Of a DNA stretch of 64,000 bases, positions 17,063-27,458 are shown one piece after another. The DNA is from JAAYZK01 sp964535025 (GTDB lineage Bacteria > Planctomycetota > Phycisphaerae > SM23-33 > FEN-1343): assembly GCA_964535025.1 (NCBI GenBank), contig CAZHRW010000198.1, forward strand, positions 7,520-71,519. The letters run 5' to 3'. The notes below the pieces were generated by a model. The model searched no databases. It was given only the letters and a program-made list of their open reading frames with translations, and was not told the DNA's origin. A program made the translations under genes and the position numbers. Numbering within the stretch: position 1 is the first letter of the stretch; each line of letters starts with the position of its first letter.

Positions 17063-19180
17063 ATGATTACCGTTCACATGATCGGCAACGCCCACCTTGA
17101 TCCGGTCTGGCTGTGGCGGCGCAGCGATGGGGTCGACGCGGCCCTGGCGACGGCGCGGAGCGCGTGCGACCGGCTGGACGAGTTCGACGACTTCATCTTT
17201 ACCTGCTCCACCGTGTGGTTCCACGAGCAGATCCGGCGGCTCGACCCGGCGCTGTTCGAGCGCGTGCGGGCGTTCGTCGCGGCCGGGCGGTGGCGGCTCG
17301 TCGGGCCGATGGTCGTCCAGCCCGACTGCAACCTGCCCTCGGCGGCGTCGTACCCCCGGCACTTCCAGCGGGGCAAGACGTGGTTCCGCGAGGCGTTCGG
17401 CGTCGACGTCACCGTCGGCTACAACGTCGACTCCTTCGGCCACAACGCCTATCTGCCGCGGCTGCTGCGGGAGGCGGGGCTCGACAGCTACGTCTTCATG
17501 CGCCCGGCGGCCGGCGAGATGACACTGCCGACGAACCTGTTCCGCTGGCGAAGCCCGGACGGCCACGAGGTGACGACATTCCGCATCACCGGGGCCTACT
17601 GCACGCGAACCGACGATCTGAAAGACCACGTCCGCGCCGCGCTGGAGGCGACGCCCGACGGCGCCGAGCACACGATGTGCTTCTTCGGCGTCGGCGACCA
17701 CGGCGGCGGGCCGACGCGGGCGCAGATCCGATGGGTCCGGGACAACGCGTCGGCCATCGACGGCGCGCGGCTGATCTTCAGCCACCCGCGGGCCTTCTTC
17801 GACGCGGTCGCCGAGACCGCCGGCGACCTGCCGGTCGTCGACACCGAGCTGCAGCACCACGCCATCGGCTCCTACAGCGTCGAGCGACGGCTGAAGGTGG
17901 GTGTCCGGCGGGCCGAGGCGCGCCTCGTCCAGACCGAGCAGGTATTGCGACTGCTTGCCAAGCATGTGACGGCCGACGACGAGGCCGTGCTGCGGGCGGC
18001 GTGGGACCGCGTGCTGTTCAACCAGTTTCACGACATTCTCGGCGGCACCAGCGTCGACGAGGCCTCCCGCATCGCCGCCGGCGAGTGCGTCGCCGCCGAG
18101 GCCGACGCCGTGGCCGTGGCGACCGCCGTCACCCGACGGGCCTTCCGCGACCACGCCGCGCCCGGCGAGCATCGGATCGTGGTGTTTAACCCGGGCGACG
18201 ACGATTTCGACGGGTGGGTGGAGCACGAATCGTTCCTCAACGCCTTCGACCTGCCGGCCGCCACGCTGACCGGTCCCGACGGGGCGCTGGTGCCGTTCCA
18301 GGAGGTTCCCACCCGGTCGCTGATCGGCCACATGCGGGGCCTGGTTGCGCGGGTGGCGTTGGAGGCGGGCCGGCACAAGGTGCTCCGGCTGAATCCGCCG
18401 GCGGTCGGCGCGGCGGGGGGCGAGCCGCCGCGCACCAAACATCCCGCGGCCGCGACGCCGGACGAGTTGGGCAACGGCCTGGTCACGGCTCGGCTGGCGG
18501 ACGGCGGCCTGCGCGTCGGGGCGTGGAGGATCGGCCTGGAGATCTGCGACGACCCGACCGACACGTGGGGTCACGAGGCCGGGGCCGCGTTCGACGGCGA
18601 GGTCGTGGCGCCTATCGCCTTGCCGTCCGCCGGCGAGCCGATCGAGCATGGAGCGGCGCGGGCGACGTGGCGGCTGAGCGGGAAGGCGGCCGGGGCGTCG
18701 CTGTGGGGGTGGGCTTCGGTTTACGCCGACGTGCCGGCCGTCCGGCTGCGGCTGGCAGTCACCTGGCCGCTCGTTCGCCGCCGCCTGCGCTGCCGGATCG
18801 CCGCCGGCGGGCCGATCAGCGAACGCGTGGACCTCGTCAGCGGCGGCCCGCTGGCCCGCGCGGCCAACGGCGAGGAGTACCCCCTCAACGGCGGCATGCA
18901 GGTGGCCACGGCGGGCGAGCGGCTGGCCATCGTCGCGCCGGAGATCTTCTCGGCGAGCGTCACGCCCGAGGCGGTGGACCTGACGCTGCTACGCAGCCCG
19001 TTCGCCGCGCACAACCACGGCCGGCGGGCCGAAGACCACCCCGACCGGCCGGCGACCGATCAGGGTCGTCACGCGTTCGAGCTGCTGCTGCTGCCGGGCT
19101 TCGCCGGCCCGCCGAGCGCGTTGGAGCGGGCCGCACGGCAGATGCTCGCGCCGCCGCTGGTGTGGGATCTGACGGGTTGA
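17063..19180 (+). CDS. Glycoside hydrolase family 38 alpha-mannosidase
   Basis: A 705-residue GH38-type enzyme expected to release alpha-mannosyl residues from glycans. The metal-binding 'GNAHLDPVWLW' motif gives H11 and D13. The nucleophile is probably D123 in 'YNVDSFGHN'. Further family marks are 'FFGVGDHGGGPT' and the helical 'FNQFHDILGGTS'. C-terminal beta domains follow. No signal peptide is seen, so it acts in the cytoplasm on imported oligosaccharides. AGGGAG lies 8 bp before the ATG. A ROK-family gene follows 21 bp later, so the two are probably one operon. Confidence 0.9.
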   Translation: MITVHMIGNAHLDPVWLWRRSDGVDAALATARSACDRLDEFDDFIFTCSTVWFHEQIRRLDPALFERVRAFVAAGRWRLVGPMVVQPDCNLPSAASYPRHFQRGKTWFREAFGVDVTVGYNVDSFGHNAYLPRLLREAGLDSYVFMRPAAGEMTLPTNLFRWRSPDGHEVTTFRITGAYCTRTDDLKDHVRAALEATPDGAEHTMCFFGVGDHGGGPTRAQIRWVRDNASAIDGARLIFSHPRAFFDAVAETAGDLPVVDTELQHHAIGSYSVERRLKVGVRRAEARLVQTEQVLRLLAKHVTADDEAVLRAAWDRVLFNQFHDILGGTSVDEASRIAAGECVAAEADAVAVATAVTRRAFRDHAAPGEHRIVVFNPGDDDFDGWVEHESFLNAFDLPAATLTGPDGALVPFQEVPTRSLIGHMRGLVARVALEAGRHKVLRLNPPAVGAAGGEPPRTKHPAAATPDELGNGLVTARLADGGLRVGAWRIGLEICDDPTDTWGHEAGAAFDGEVVAPIALPSAGEPIEHGAARATWRLSGKAAGASLWGWASVYADVPAVRLRLAVTWPLVRRRLRCRIAAGGPISERVDLVSGGPLARAANGEEYPLNGGMQVATAGERLAIVAPEIFSASVTPEAVDLTLLRSPFAAHNHGRRAEDHPDRPATDQGRHAFELLLLPGFAGPPSALERAARQMLAPPLVWDLTG

Positions 19181-19201
19181 CCGGGGGCGGGAGGCCTGGG
19201 C

Positions 19202-20155
19202 ATGGCGATCGTCGGCTTGGACATCGGCGGCACGAAATGCGAGGCGGTCCTCGGCGATGACGCCGGCGGCGTCGTCGACGCGGTGCGGATCGAAACCGGA
19301 CCGCCCGAACCCACGCTCGAGCGGCTCCTGGCCGCCGTGGCGGGCTTCGGCCTGGACGGGCCGCCGCCGGTGGGGATCAGTTGCGGCGGCCCGCTCGACG
19401 CGGCGGGGGGGCTGGTCCTTTCGCCGCCGAACCTGCCCGGCTGGGACCGCGTGCCCATCGTCGAGCTCGTCCGACAACGCCTCGGCGGGCCGGCGTGGCT
19501 GATGAACGACGCCAACGCCGGGGCCCTGGCCGAGTGGACCTTCGGCGGCGGCCGCGGGGCGCGGACGATGATCTTTCTCACGCACGGCACGGGGATGGGC
19601 GCGGGGCTGATCGTCGACGGGCGCCTCCACGAAGGCGCCACCGGCGACGCCGGCGAGGTCGGCCACGCCCGCCTCAGCGACGACGGCCCGGTCGGCTACG
19701 GCAAGGCCGGCTCGTTCGAGGGCTGGTGCTCCGGCGGCGGCATCGCCCGCCTGGCCCGCCAGTGGGCCGGCGAAGGCCGTCTCGCCCCGACCGGCCCCGA
19801 CGGACGCCCCTGGACCGCCCGCACCCTCGCCGAAGCCGCCGGTGACGGCGACGCCGCCGCCGCGGCCCTCCTGGCCGAGAGCGGCCGCCGCCTCGGGCAG
19901 GGCCTGAGCCTCCTGATCGACATCCTCAACCCCGACGTCATCGTCCTCGGCAGCCTCTTCGTTCGCGCCCGCCAATGCCTCGAGCCCGCCATGCGTGATA
20001 CCCTCGGGCGCGAAGCGCTCGGCCGTCCGCTGCGGGCCTGCGCGATCCGCCCGGCCGAGCTGGGTGAGGAGATCGGCCGCGTCGCCGCGCTCAGCGTGGC
20101 GCTGTACCGCAGCGGGCGGATGCCCGGCAGGACGTCTTCGCGCCGATCGGAATAG
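19202..20155 (+). CDS. ROK-family protein, probable sugar kinase
   Basis: A 317-residue ROK protein with no N-terminal helix-turn-helix, so a kinase rather than a repressor. The phosphate-1 motif is 'GLDIGGTKCEAV' and adenosine-site segments include 'THGTGMGAGLIVDG' and 'PDVIVLGSLF'. The usual zinc motif C-x-C-G-x-x-G-C-x-E is changed: the matching segment 'VGYGKAGSFE' has Val/Tyr/Ser where the Cys should be. It may phosphorylate mannose or another hexose released by the adjacent GH38 enzyme. GGGAGG precedes the ATG. Confidence 0.85.
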   Translation: MAIVGLDIGGTKCEAVLGDDAGGVVDAVRIETGPPEPTLERLLAAVAGFGLDGPPPVGISCGGPLDAAGGLVLSPPNLPGWDRVPIVELVRQRLGGPAWLMNDANAGALAEWTFGGGRGARTMIFLTHGTGMGAGLIVDGRLHEGATGDAGEVGHARLSDDGPVGYGKAGSFEGWCSGGGIARLARQWAGEGRLAPTGPDGRPWTARTLAEAAGDGDAAAAALLAESGRRLGQGLSLLIDILNPDVIVLGSLFVRARQCLEPAMRDTLGREALGRPLRACAIRPAELGEEIGRVAALSVALYRSGRMPGRTSSRRSE

Positions 20156-20315
20156 TTGTTTCTCGGCGACGACGGAGGATGCGGTTTCTGGGAGTGACCC
20201 GATTCCCGAAGGGCGTCCCGCGGCGCGGGGGTAAGAGCGCCCGCTCGGGAGGGACTGGACATCGGCGGCGGCGGCCGATACAACCGTCGGGCAGACCGCC
20301 TGGAGGAGAGACCCC

Positions 20316-21224
20316 ATGGCCGAGACGATTCCCATCATTCTCGACACCGACATCGGCGGCGACATCGACGACACCTGGGCGCTGATCTTCATGCTCCGCT
20401 GCCCGGAACTCGACGTTCGCCTGATCACCAGCGCCGCCGGCAACACCCCGCTCCGCGCCCGCATCATCGCCCGCCTGCTCCAGGTGGCCGGGCGGACGGA
20501 TATTCCCATCGGCATCGGCCCGGCCGCCCCGGGCAGCGAGAAACACCTCGCCAACCAGCACGAGTGGGTCAAGGACTACGACCTCGCCACTTACCCGGGC
20601 ACCGTCCACGCCGACGGCGCCGCCGCGATCGCCGAGACGATCCGCGCCGCCGACCGCCCCGTCACCGTCGTCGCCACGGGGCCGCTACCCACCGTCGCCG
20701 AGGCCCTCCGCCGCGACCCGACCCTCACCGCCCGCTCCCGCTTCGTCGGCATGCACGGCTCCATCCGCCAGGGCTACGGCGGCTCGCTCACCCCGTGCGC
20801 CGAGTCGAACGTCAAGAACTTCACCGCCGATTGCCAGTACGTCTTCGCCGCCGACTGGCCCAAAACCATCACCCCCCTCGACACGTGCGGCCACGTCGTC
20901 CTCGACGGCGAGCCTTACCAGCGGATCCGCAACGCCGACGACCCCCTGTTGCGGGCCCTGCGGACCAACAACGACCTGTTCGCCCGCCACGTCCGGTGGA
21001 CCACCTACGACCCGACCGAGCGATCGAGCACGCTGTTCGACACCGTCGCCGTCTACCTCGCGTTCAGCGAGGACCTCGTCGAGATCGAACAGTTGCCACT
21101 CGTCGTCACTGACGACGGCTACACCCGCCTCGACGACGCCGGCACCCCCGTCCGCTGCGCCACCGCCTGGCGCGACCTCGACGCGTTCAAGCACCTGCTG
21201 GCCGAGCGGCTGTTGCAAGCCTGA
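20316..21224 (+). CDS. Inosine-uridine-preferring nucleoside hydrolase family protein
   Basis: A 302-residue nucleoside hydrolase. The calcium-binding Asp cluster 'DTDIGGDIDD' covers residues 10-19. 'TVVATGPLPTVAEAL' and the later 'SSTLFDTVAVYLAF', which supplies the fourth Asp, are typical. It cleaves the N-glycosidic bond of ribonucleosides or a related substrate; specificity is not evident. GGAGGAG lies ahead of the ATG. It stands 160 bp after the ROK gene on the same strand and is convergent with the GH2 gene. Confidence 0.85.
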   Translation: MAETIPIILDTDIGGDIDDTWALIFMLRCPELDVRLITSAAGNTPLRARIIARLLQVAGRTDIPIGIGPAAPGSEKHLANQHEWVKDYDLATYPGTVHADGAAAIAETIRAADRPVTVVATGPLPTVAEALRRDPTLTARSRFVGMHGSIRQGYGGSLTPCAESNVKNFTADCQYVFAADWPKTITPLDTCGHVVLDGEPYQRIRNADDPLLRALRTNNDLFARHVRWTTYDPTERSSTLFDTVAVYLAFSEDLVEIEQLPLVVTDDGYTRLDDAGTPVRCATAWRDLDAFKHLLAERLLQA

Positions 21225-21245
21225 GCGGGGGTGGAGATGGACAAA

Positions 21246-21366
21246 ATGGACACGATGGACGGCTGACGCGTTTTTCGGGTGCCCTTCCCGGGCAAGCGCG
21301 ATCGACGGGCGGAGCCTGTTTCGCGAATCCACGGCCGTGCGAGCGTCAGTCGTCCATGCCGTCCAT
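21246..21366. repeat. Imperfect inverted repeat between convergent genes
   Basis: Left arm at 21246-21269 and right arm at 21343-21366 match at 20 of 24 positions in inverted orientation. Both contain ATGGAC / GTCCAT units, and on the left this unit is repeated three times. The repeat lies between the stops of the nucleoside hydrolase and GH2 genes and may form a bidirectional hairpin. Confidence 0.5.
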
Positions 21367-21384
21367 CGCCGCCACCGCCACCGC

Positions 21385-23163
21385 TCACTCCCGCTCGATC
21401 GCCGCTGTCCGCGCCTGGACGGCCCGGAGGCGGTCGATGTCGAACTTGGCCGAGCGGTCGAAGCGGTATAGGCCGTTCTGCTCCTGGAACACGTCGGTCA
21501 GTTGCGTGTAGCAGTAGCCGAACATCGCCGCATCGTCCAGCAGGGCGGTGCAGAGGCCTTCGAAGCGGGTGTAGAATGCCTCGAGCGTCTCGGGCGCCTC
21601 GCCGTAGCCCCAGCCGTCCGGCTCGTCGGTCCAGCGGATGCCGCCGAACTCACTGCAGAAGTATGGCTGGCCGCCGTAGGCGATGGAGATCTCGCGGCGG
21701 TTGTAGAACGGCTCGCCGGTCCCGACGCCGCCCTGCCGCTTGCGGAACTCCTCGACGTCCTGGCTGTAGTCGTGGCTGTCCCACACATCCGTCGCGGCGA
21801 CGCGATGGGCGTACCCGGACGCATCCAGGACCGGACGGGTGCGGTCGGCGTGCTTGGTCATCGCGAACAGGCCGCCGGTGAGGTCGTCGAGCATGTCGAT
21901 ATGATCGCCGATCTCGGCGCTGGTCTCGTTCAGCGGGCACCAGCCGATGATGCACGGGTGGGAGTAGTCCCGCTCGAGCGCCTCGGCCCACTGGGCCATC
22001 ATCGACACCATCGGATCATGCCGCGACAGGTCCTCGATCGACGCACCGCGCCATCGGCACGAGCAGCCCCAGTCGCCGAACTCGCCCCAAACGAGATACC
22101 CCAGCCGATCCGCATGATAGAGGAAGCGTTCTTCAAACACCTTCTGGTGCAGGCGGGCGCCGTTGAATCCCGCGGCCATCGCCAGCTCGATATCCCGCCG
22201 CAGCGCCGCATCGCTCGGGGCGGTCATGATCCCGTCGGGGTAGTAGCCCTGGTCGAGGACCAGCCGCTGGAAGAGGCTTCGGCCGTTGATCCGCACCGTC
22301 TTGCCGTCGATCACGATGCTCCGCATCCCCGCATACGTCGACGCGGCGTCCAGGACGGCGCCGTCAGGGCCGAGAAGCTCCAGCGCAATGTCATAGAGGT
22401 GCGGCTCGCCCGGCCCCCACAGTTTCAGCCGCTCGTGCGGGACCAGCAGGTCGAGCGCGGGCGTAAAGGCCTGATCGGCGGCAACCTCGGCGCGGGCGAT
22501 CTCGCCGTCGCCGTCGCTGAGAACCGCGCGGACGGTCAGCCCCGCCCGCGGGCCGTCCAGCGGCAGCTCGAGGCGGAAACGCCGGGCGGGCACGTCCGGC
22601 GTGATCCGCGGCCGCCTGAAGCGGCTGGCGGGGACGGGTTCGAGCCAGACGGTCTGCCAGATGCCCGTGGTGCGGGTGTAGACGCAGCCGTGATTGTCGT
22701 AGCGCTCGGACTGCTTGCCCCGCGCTTTCGCCTCGCGCATCGCGTCGCGGGCGCGGACGACGATCACGGCCGTCTCGCCGGGTCCGGCGGCGCCGGCGAG
22801 GGTGCAGGTGAACGGCGTGAACCCCCCGCGATGGCGGCCGACTTCGCGGCCGTTCACCCACACGGTCGCGTCGTAATCGACCGCCCCGAAATGCAGCAGC
22901 ACCTCGCGGCCCTCCCACGCGACGGGGATCTCAACGGCCTTGCGGTACCACACCGCGTTCATGAAATCGACGTGCTCGACGCCCGACCGTGTCGACTCGG
23001 GGCAGAACGGCACGGTGATCGTGCCGGTCAACTCGCGCTCCCGCAGGCCGCGCTGGCCACCGCTGTCGCCGTAGTCGATCTCGAACTGCCACGTGCCGTT
23101 GAGGCACAGCCAGTCGCGGCGGACGAACTGGGGACGTGGATACTCGTTTCGGGGCTGAGCCAT
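21385..23163 (-). CDS. Glycoside hydrolase family 2 protein
   Basis: A 592-residue GH2 enzyme of the beta-galactosidase / beta-glucuronidase / beta-mannosidase type. A sugar-binding jelly roll (residues 15-175: 'LNGTWQFEID', 'VWYRKAVEIP', 'GGFTPFTC') is followed by an Ig-like domain and a TIM barrel. The acid/base is E413 ('PLNETS') and the nucleophile E505 ('YFCSEFGG'). No signal peptide, so it is probably cytoplasmic. Specificity cannot be read from sequence. GTGAGGCC precedes the ATG and a good promoter lies upstream. Confidence 0.9.
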   Translation of the reverse strand: MAQPRNEYPRPQFVRRDWLCLNGTWQFEIDYGDSGGQRGLRERELTGTITVPFCPESTRSGVEHVDFMNAVWYRKAVEIPVAWEGREVLLHFGAVDYDATVWVNGREVGRHRGGFTPFTCTLAGAAGPGETAVIVVRARDAMREAKARGKQSERYDNHGCVYTRTTGIWQTVWLEPVPASRFRRPRITPDVPARRFRLELPLDGPRAGLTVRAVLSDGDGEIARAEVAADQAFTPALDLLVPHERLKLWGPGEPHLYDIALELLGPDGAVLDAASTYAGMRSIVIDGKTVRINGRSLFQRLVLDQGYYPDGIMTAPSDAALRRDIELAMAAGFNGARLHQKVFEERFLYHADRLGYLVWGEFGDWGCSCRWRGASIEDLSRHDPMVSMMAQWAEALERDYSHPCIIGWCPLNETSAEIGDHIDMLDDLTGGLFAMTKHADRTRPVLDASGYAHRVAATDVWDSHDYSQDVEEFRKRQGGVGTGEPFYNRREISIAYGGQPYFCSEFGGIRWTDEPDGWGYGEAPETLEAFYTRFEGLCTALLDDAAMFGYCYTQLTDVFQEQNGLYRFDRSAKFDIDRLRAVQARTAAIERE

Positions 23164-23220
23164 GGCCTCACCGTGTCAGAACCGACTGGCCGCCGGCGGC
23201 CGCTCCGCCGGCGCGGCGGC

Positions 23221-23249
23221 ATTCTACAGGGGCCGAACCGCCACGGCAA
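23221..23249 (-). promoter_or_regulatory. Predicted sigma-70-type promoter for the GH2 gene
   Basis: On the minus strand TTGCCG and TAGAAT are 17 bp apart, ending 58 bp ahead of the ATG at 23163. Matches are 4/6 and 5/6. Confidence 0.5.
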
Positions 23250-23341
23250 CCACAAGCGGTACGCGCGTGCGGTTGCAGGATAGGGCGGAGGCCTGGGTCG
23301 TCGCGCTTTGGGCCGCGTGGCATCAACGGCCCCGGGAAAAA

Positions 23342-23376
23342 GGGCCCGCCGTCCCCGGGACAGGGGCGGCGGGCCC
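23342..23376 (-). terminator. Intrinsic terminator of the transporter gene
   Basis: A perfect 10-bp stem GGGCCCGCCG / CGGCGGGCCC (plus four inner CCCC/GGGG pairs) is followed on the minus strand by TTTTT. It lies 24 bp past the stop of the MFS gene. Confidence 0.85.
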
Positions 23377-23399
23377 GAGACCCTCTGTGATAAGGTGGC

Positions 23400-24737
23400 C
23401 TAGGCGGCCTGTTCCGCCTCGGCCATCGCGACGGCCTTCGGCGGGCGGACGATCGCGGCCAGAGCGGCGGCGACCAGACAGGCGACCCCGGCGATGATGA
23501 ACGGAGCCAGCCAGGCGCCCACCTGGCCGGCGGCGGTGTCCTTGAAATAGCCGGCGACCTGCGGGCCGGCGATCCCCGCGATGCCGTACGCCAGGAAAAC
23601 CCAGCCGTAATTGGCGCCCAGGTGCTTGGTGCCGAAGAAGTCGGCCGTCGCCACCGGGAACAGGGCGAAGTTGCCGCCGAAGTTGAAGCCGATGATGCAC
23701 GCGCCGACGATCAGACCCAGTTCGGTGCGTCCCAGGTAGAAGAACAGCAGCATGATGACGCCCTGCAGGGCGCACATCAGCAGCAGCGACAGGCGCGTCC
23801 CAATCTTGTCCGAGACGCTGCCCCACACAATCCGTCCCAGACCGTTGAGGATCGCATACAGCGCCATCGCCGTGCCGGCGATCCGCCCGGCGGCGGCCTC
23901 GTTGGCGACGGCCTTGGAGGCCTGCAGCGCGTCGATGCCGAACAACTTGATACAGCCGATGACCATCAGCCCGGCCAGGGCCGAGCCGACGAACATGAGC
24001 AGCAACCCGTAGTACTGGGGCGTCCTGAGCATCTGATTGGCGGTGTAATCGACCAGCTTGGCGCGGCCGCCGGTATCGACGGCCTCGGGCGGCACGTAAC
24101 CTTTGGGCCTGTACCCGTCCGGCGGGTTGATCATCACGATGCTGCCCAGCAACACCAGGACGGCGAAGACGATGCCGTAGACGATGAACACGCCTTGTAC
24201 GCTCGGCAGGCCGAACAACTCGACGGTATTCAACAGCCCTCCGAACCAACTGCCGGCCAGCTTGACCCACAGGGTCGCGCCGAAGCCGAATCCGGCGACG
24301 GCCAGACCGCTGACCATGCCCTTCTTGTCGGGGAACCATTTAACGCCCACGGCAATGGGGACCACATAGCCCAGACCGATCCCGGCCCCGCCGATGACGC
24401 CGATGCAGATGAACTGGGCCGCGAAGGAACTGCCCAAAAACCCGCCCAGGATGTACCCGAGCCCGAGGACCAGCCCGCCCGCCACGGCCAGGGCGCGTGG
24501 TCCCGTGCGGGGCATCATGCGTCCGGCGATGACCATGACCACGGCGAACGTGGCCAGGCCGGCCGAGAAGATCCACATGGTCTGGCCCGTGGTGAAGCCG
24601 TACGGGCCATCGGCGGCGACGAGGCGATCCGTGAACACGCTCCAGGCGTAGATGGCGCCCAGGCAGAGCTGGATGAGGATGGCTCCCACGACGACCAGCC
24701 AGCGATTCAGAACGGCGGGGTTGTCTTGATCATTCAT
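23400..24737 (-). CDS. MFS transporter, oxalate/formate antiporter (OxlT) family
   Basis: A 445-residue membrane protein with about twelve hydrophobic segments. OxlT-family marks include 'LIQLCLGAIYAWSVFTDRL' in helix 1, 'GIGLGYVVPIAVGVKWFPDKKGMVSGLAVAGFG' around helices 4-5, and 'GRIVWGSVSDKIG' in the second half. Family members exchange carboxylates such as oxalate/formate or import monocarboxylates. It follows acs on the same strand, so acetate or a related acid is a plausible substrate; that is inference. GGAG lies 10 bp before the ATG. Confidence 0.88.
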   Translation of the reverse strand: MNDQDNPAVLNRWLVVVGAILIQLCLGAIYAWSVFTDRLVAADGPYGFTTGQTMWIFSAGLATFAVVMVIAGRMMPRTGPRALAVAGGLVLGLGYILGGFLGSSFAAQFICIGVIGGAGIGLGYVVPIAVGVKWFPDKKGMVSGLAVAGFGFGATLWVKLAGSWFGGLLNTVELFGLPSVQGVFIVYGIVFAVLVLLGSIVMINPPDGYRPKGYVPPEAVDTGGRAKLVDYTANQMLRTPQYYGLLLMFVGSALAGLMVIGCIKLFGIDALQASKAVANEAAAGRIAGTAMALYAILNGLGRIVWGSVSDKIGTRLSLLLMCALQGVIMLLFFYLGRTELGLIVGACIIGFNFGGNFALFPVATADFFGTKHLGANYGWVFLAYGIAGIAGPQVAGYFKDTAAGQVGAWLAPFIIAGVACLVAAALAAIVRPPKAVAMAEAEQAA

Positions 24738-24765
24738 CGATGTGTGCTCCTTGCATAATGGACCG

Positions 24766-24806
24766 GCGGCCCCCGTCCGGCAGATCGGATGCCGAACGGG
24801 GGCCGC
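24766..24806 (-). terminator. Hairpin between acs and the transporter gene (distal)
   Basis: 17-bp arms with one mismatch around a 7-base loop. It lies ahead of the transporter start, so it could reduce read-through from acs or stabilise the upstream mRNA end. No T-run is present. Confidence 0.45.
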
Positions 24807-24819
24807 GGTCGTCGGCGGA

Positions 24820-24849
24820 CCGGCGCCCGCGGGGTGTCCCGGGCGCCGG
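24820..24849 (-). terminator. Hairpin directly after acs (proximal)
   Basis: CCGGCGCCCG and its exact complement (24840-24849) form a stem starting 3 bp after the acs stop. It lacks a T-run. Confidence 0.45.
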
Positions 24850-24852
24850 CCG

Positions 24853-26847
<1,995 letters not shown>

Positions 26848-26979
26848 CTATCCTTTCTTTGACCATGGGGCACGAACGTGCCTGCCCTCGAACGATAAAC
26901 CCTCCGTCCAGGCACCCCGCCGTGGCGGAGGCCTGCCGGGGGTGTCCGGCGCCTGGGACGGAACGTACAGGTTCCAGCC

Positions 26980-27008
26980 ATTGTGCGGCAGGGGTTGGGG
27001 TTGTGCAA
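26980..27008 (-). promoter_or_regulatory. Predicted acs promoter
   Basis: On the minus strand TTGCAC and CACAAT are 17 bp apart (3/6 and 4/6 matches), giving a start near 26973 and a leader of about 125 bases. Weak boxes are what an activator-dependent promoter would show. Confidence 0.4.
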
Positions 27009-27034
27009 ACAGAAAACGCTAAAATGAGGTAAAC

Positions 27035-27050
27035 TGTGAAACGATTCACA
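27035..27050. promoter_or_regulatory. Perfect CRP/FNR-superfamily site, TGTGA-N6-TCACA
   Basis: TGTGAAACGATTCACA matches the CRP consensus half-sites exactly; with the flanking bases it is a 7-bp inverted repeat with a 4-bp spacer (27034-27051). Its centre is about 70 bp upstream of the predicted acs start, a usual class I activator distance. It could serve both divergent operons. Confidence 0.6.
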
Positions 27051-27124
27051 GCAAACGGCGACCCGGCGGGCCGACAAGGCGCGATTTCGCAACTTTGCGA
27101 CTTCGATTCCCAAGGCTGCAAATT

Positions 27125-27146
27125 GAATTCGCAAGCTTGCGAATTC
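27125..27146. repeat. 22-bp perfect palindrome
   Basis: The half-site is GAATTCGCAAG, followed directly by its complement. It follows three related TTCGCAA / TTTGCGA / TGCAAATT words within 40 bp. It may be a protein-binding site or a remnant of a repeat element. Confidence 0.7.
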
Positions 27147-27458
27147 GAAGAAGGGACAGAAGCACAAAGACGCCGAGCTATCTCGGTATTGCAACTCCGA
27201 AATTGTAACCCCTTGCCATTACTCACCTGCCACCCGGCATGCCCGCCCCAAAGACGGCATCTCTTTCGGCCGCTCAATGAACCGTTCTCCCAACCGCTTC
27301 GGCGCGGCCGGGTGTGCGAGCGGCGGGCCCGGTGACAGACCGCCTCGCACGCCCCGCGCCCCGGCGGGCAAAAACCCTTGTTCCCAGCGGGGCTGGGCGT
27401 TAAGGTTCGGGCATGTGTGGGCGGTCGGCCGGGAACCCCTTCTGTGCTGGAGAGTGAA

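Larger units (their letters stand above)
26848..27458. other. 611-bp divergent regulatory region between acs and the deacetylase operon
   Basis: No gene is supported here. It holds a predicted acs promoter, a perfect CRP-type site, a cluster of short TTCGCAA/TTGCGA repeats (27085-27147) ending in a 22-bp palindrome, and a small hairpin CCGAG/CTCGG near 27177. The part from about 27000 to 27230 is clearly more A+T-rich than its surroundings. Confidence 0.6.
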
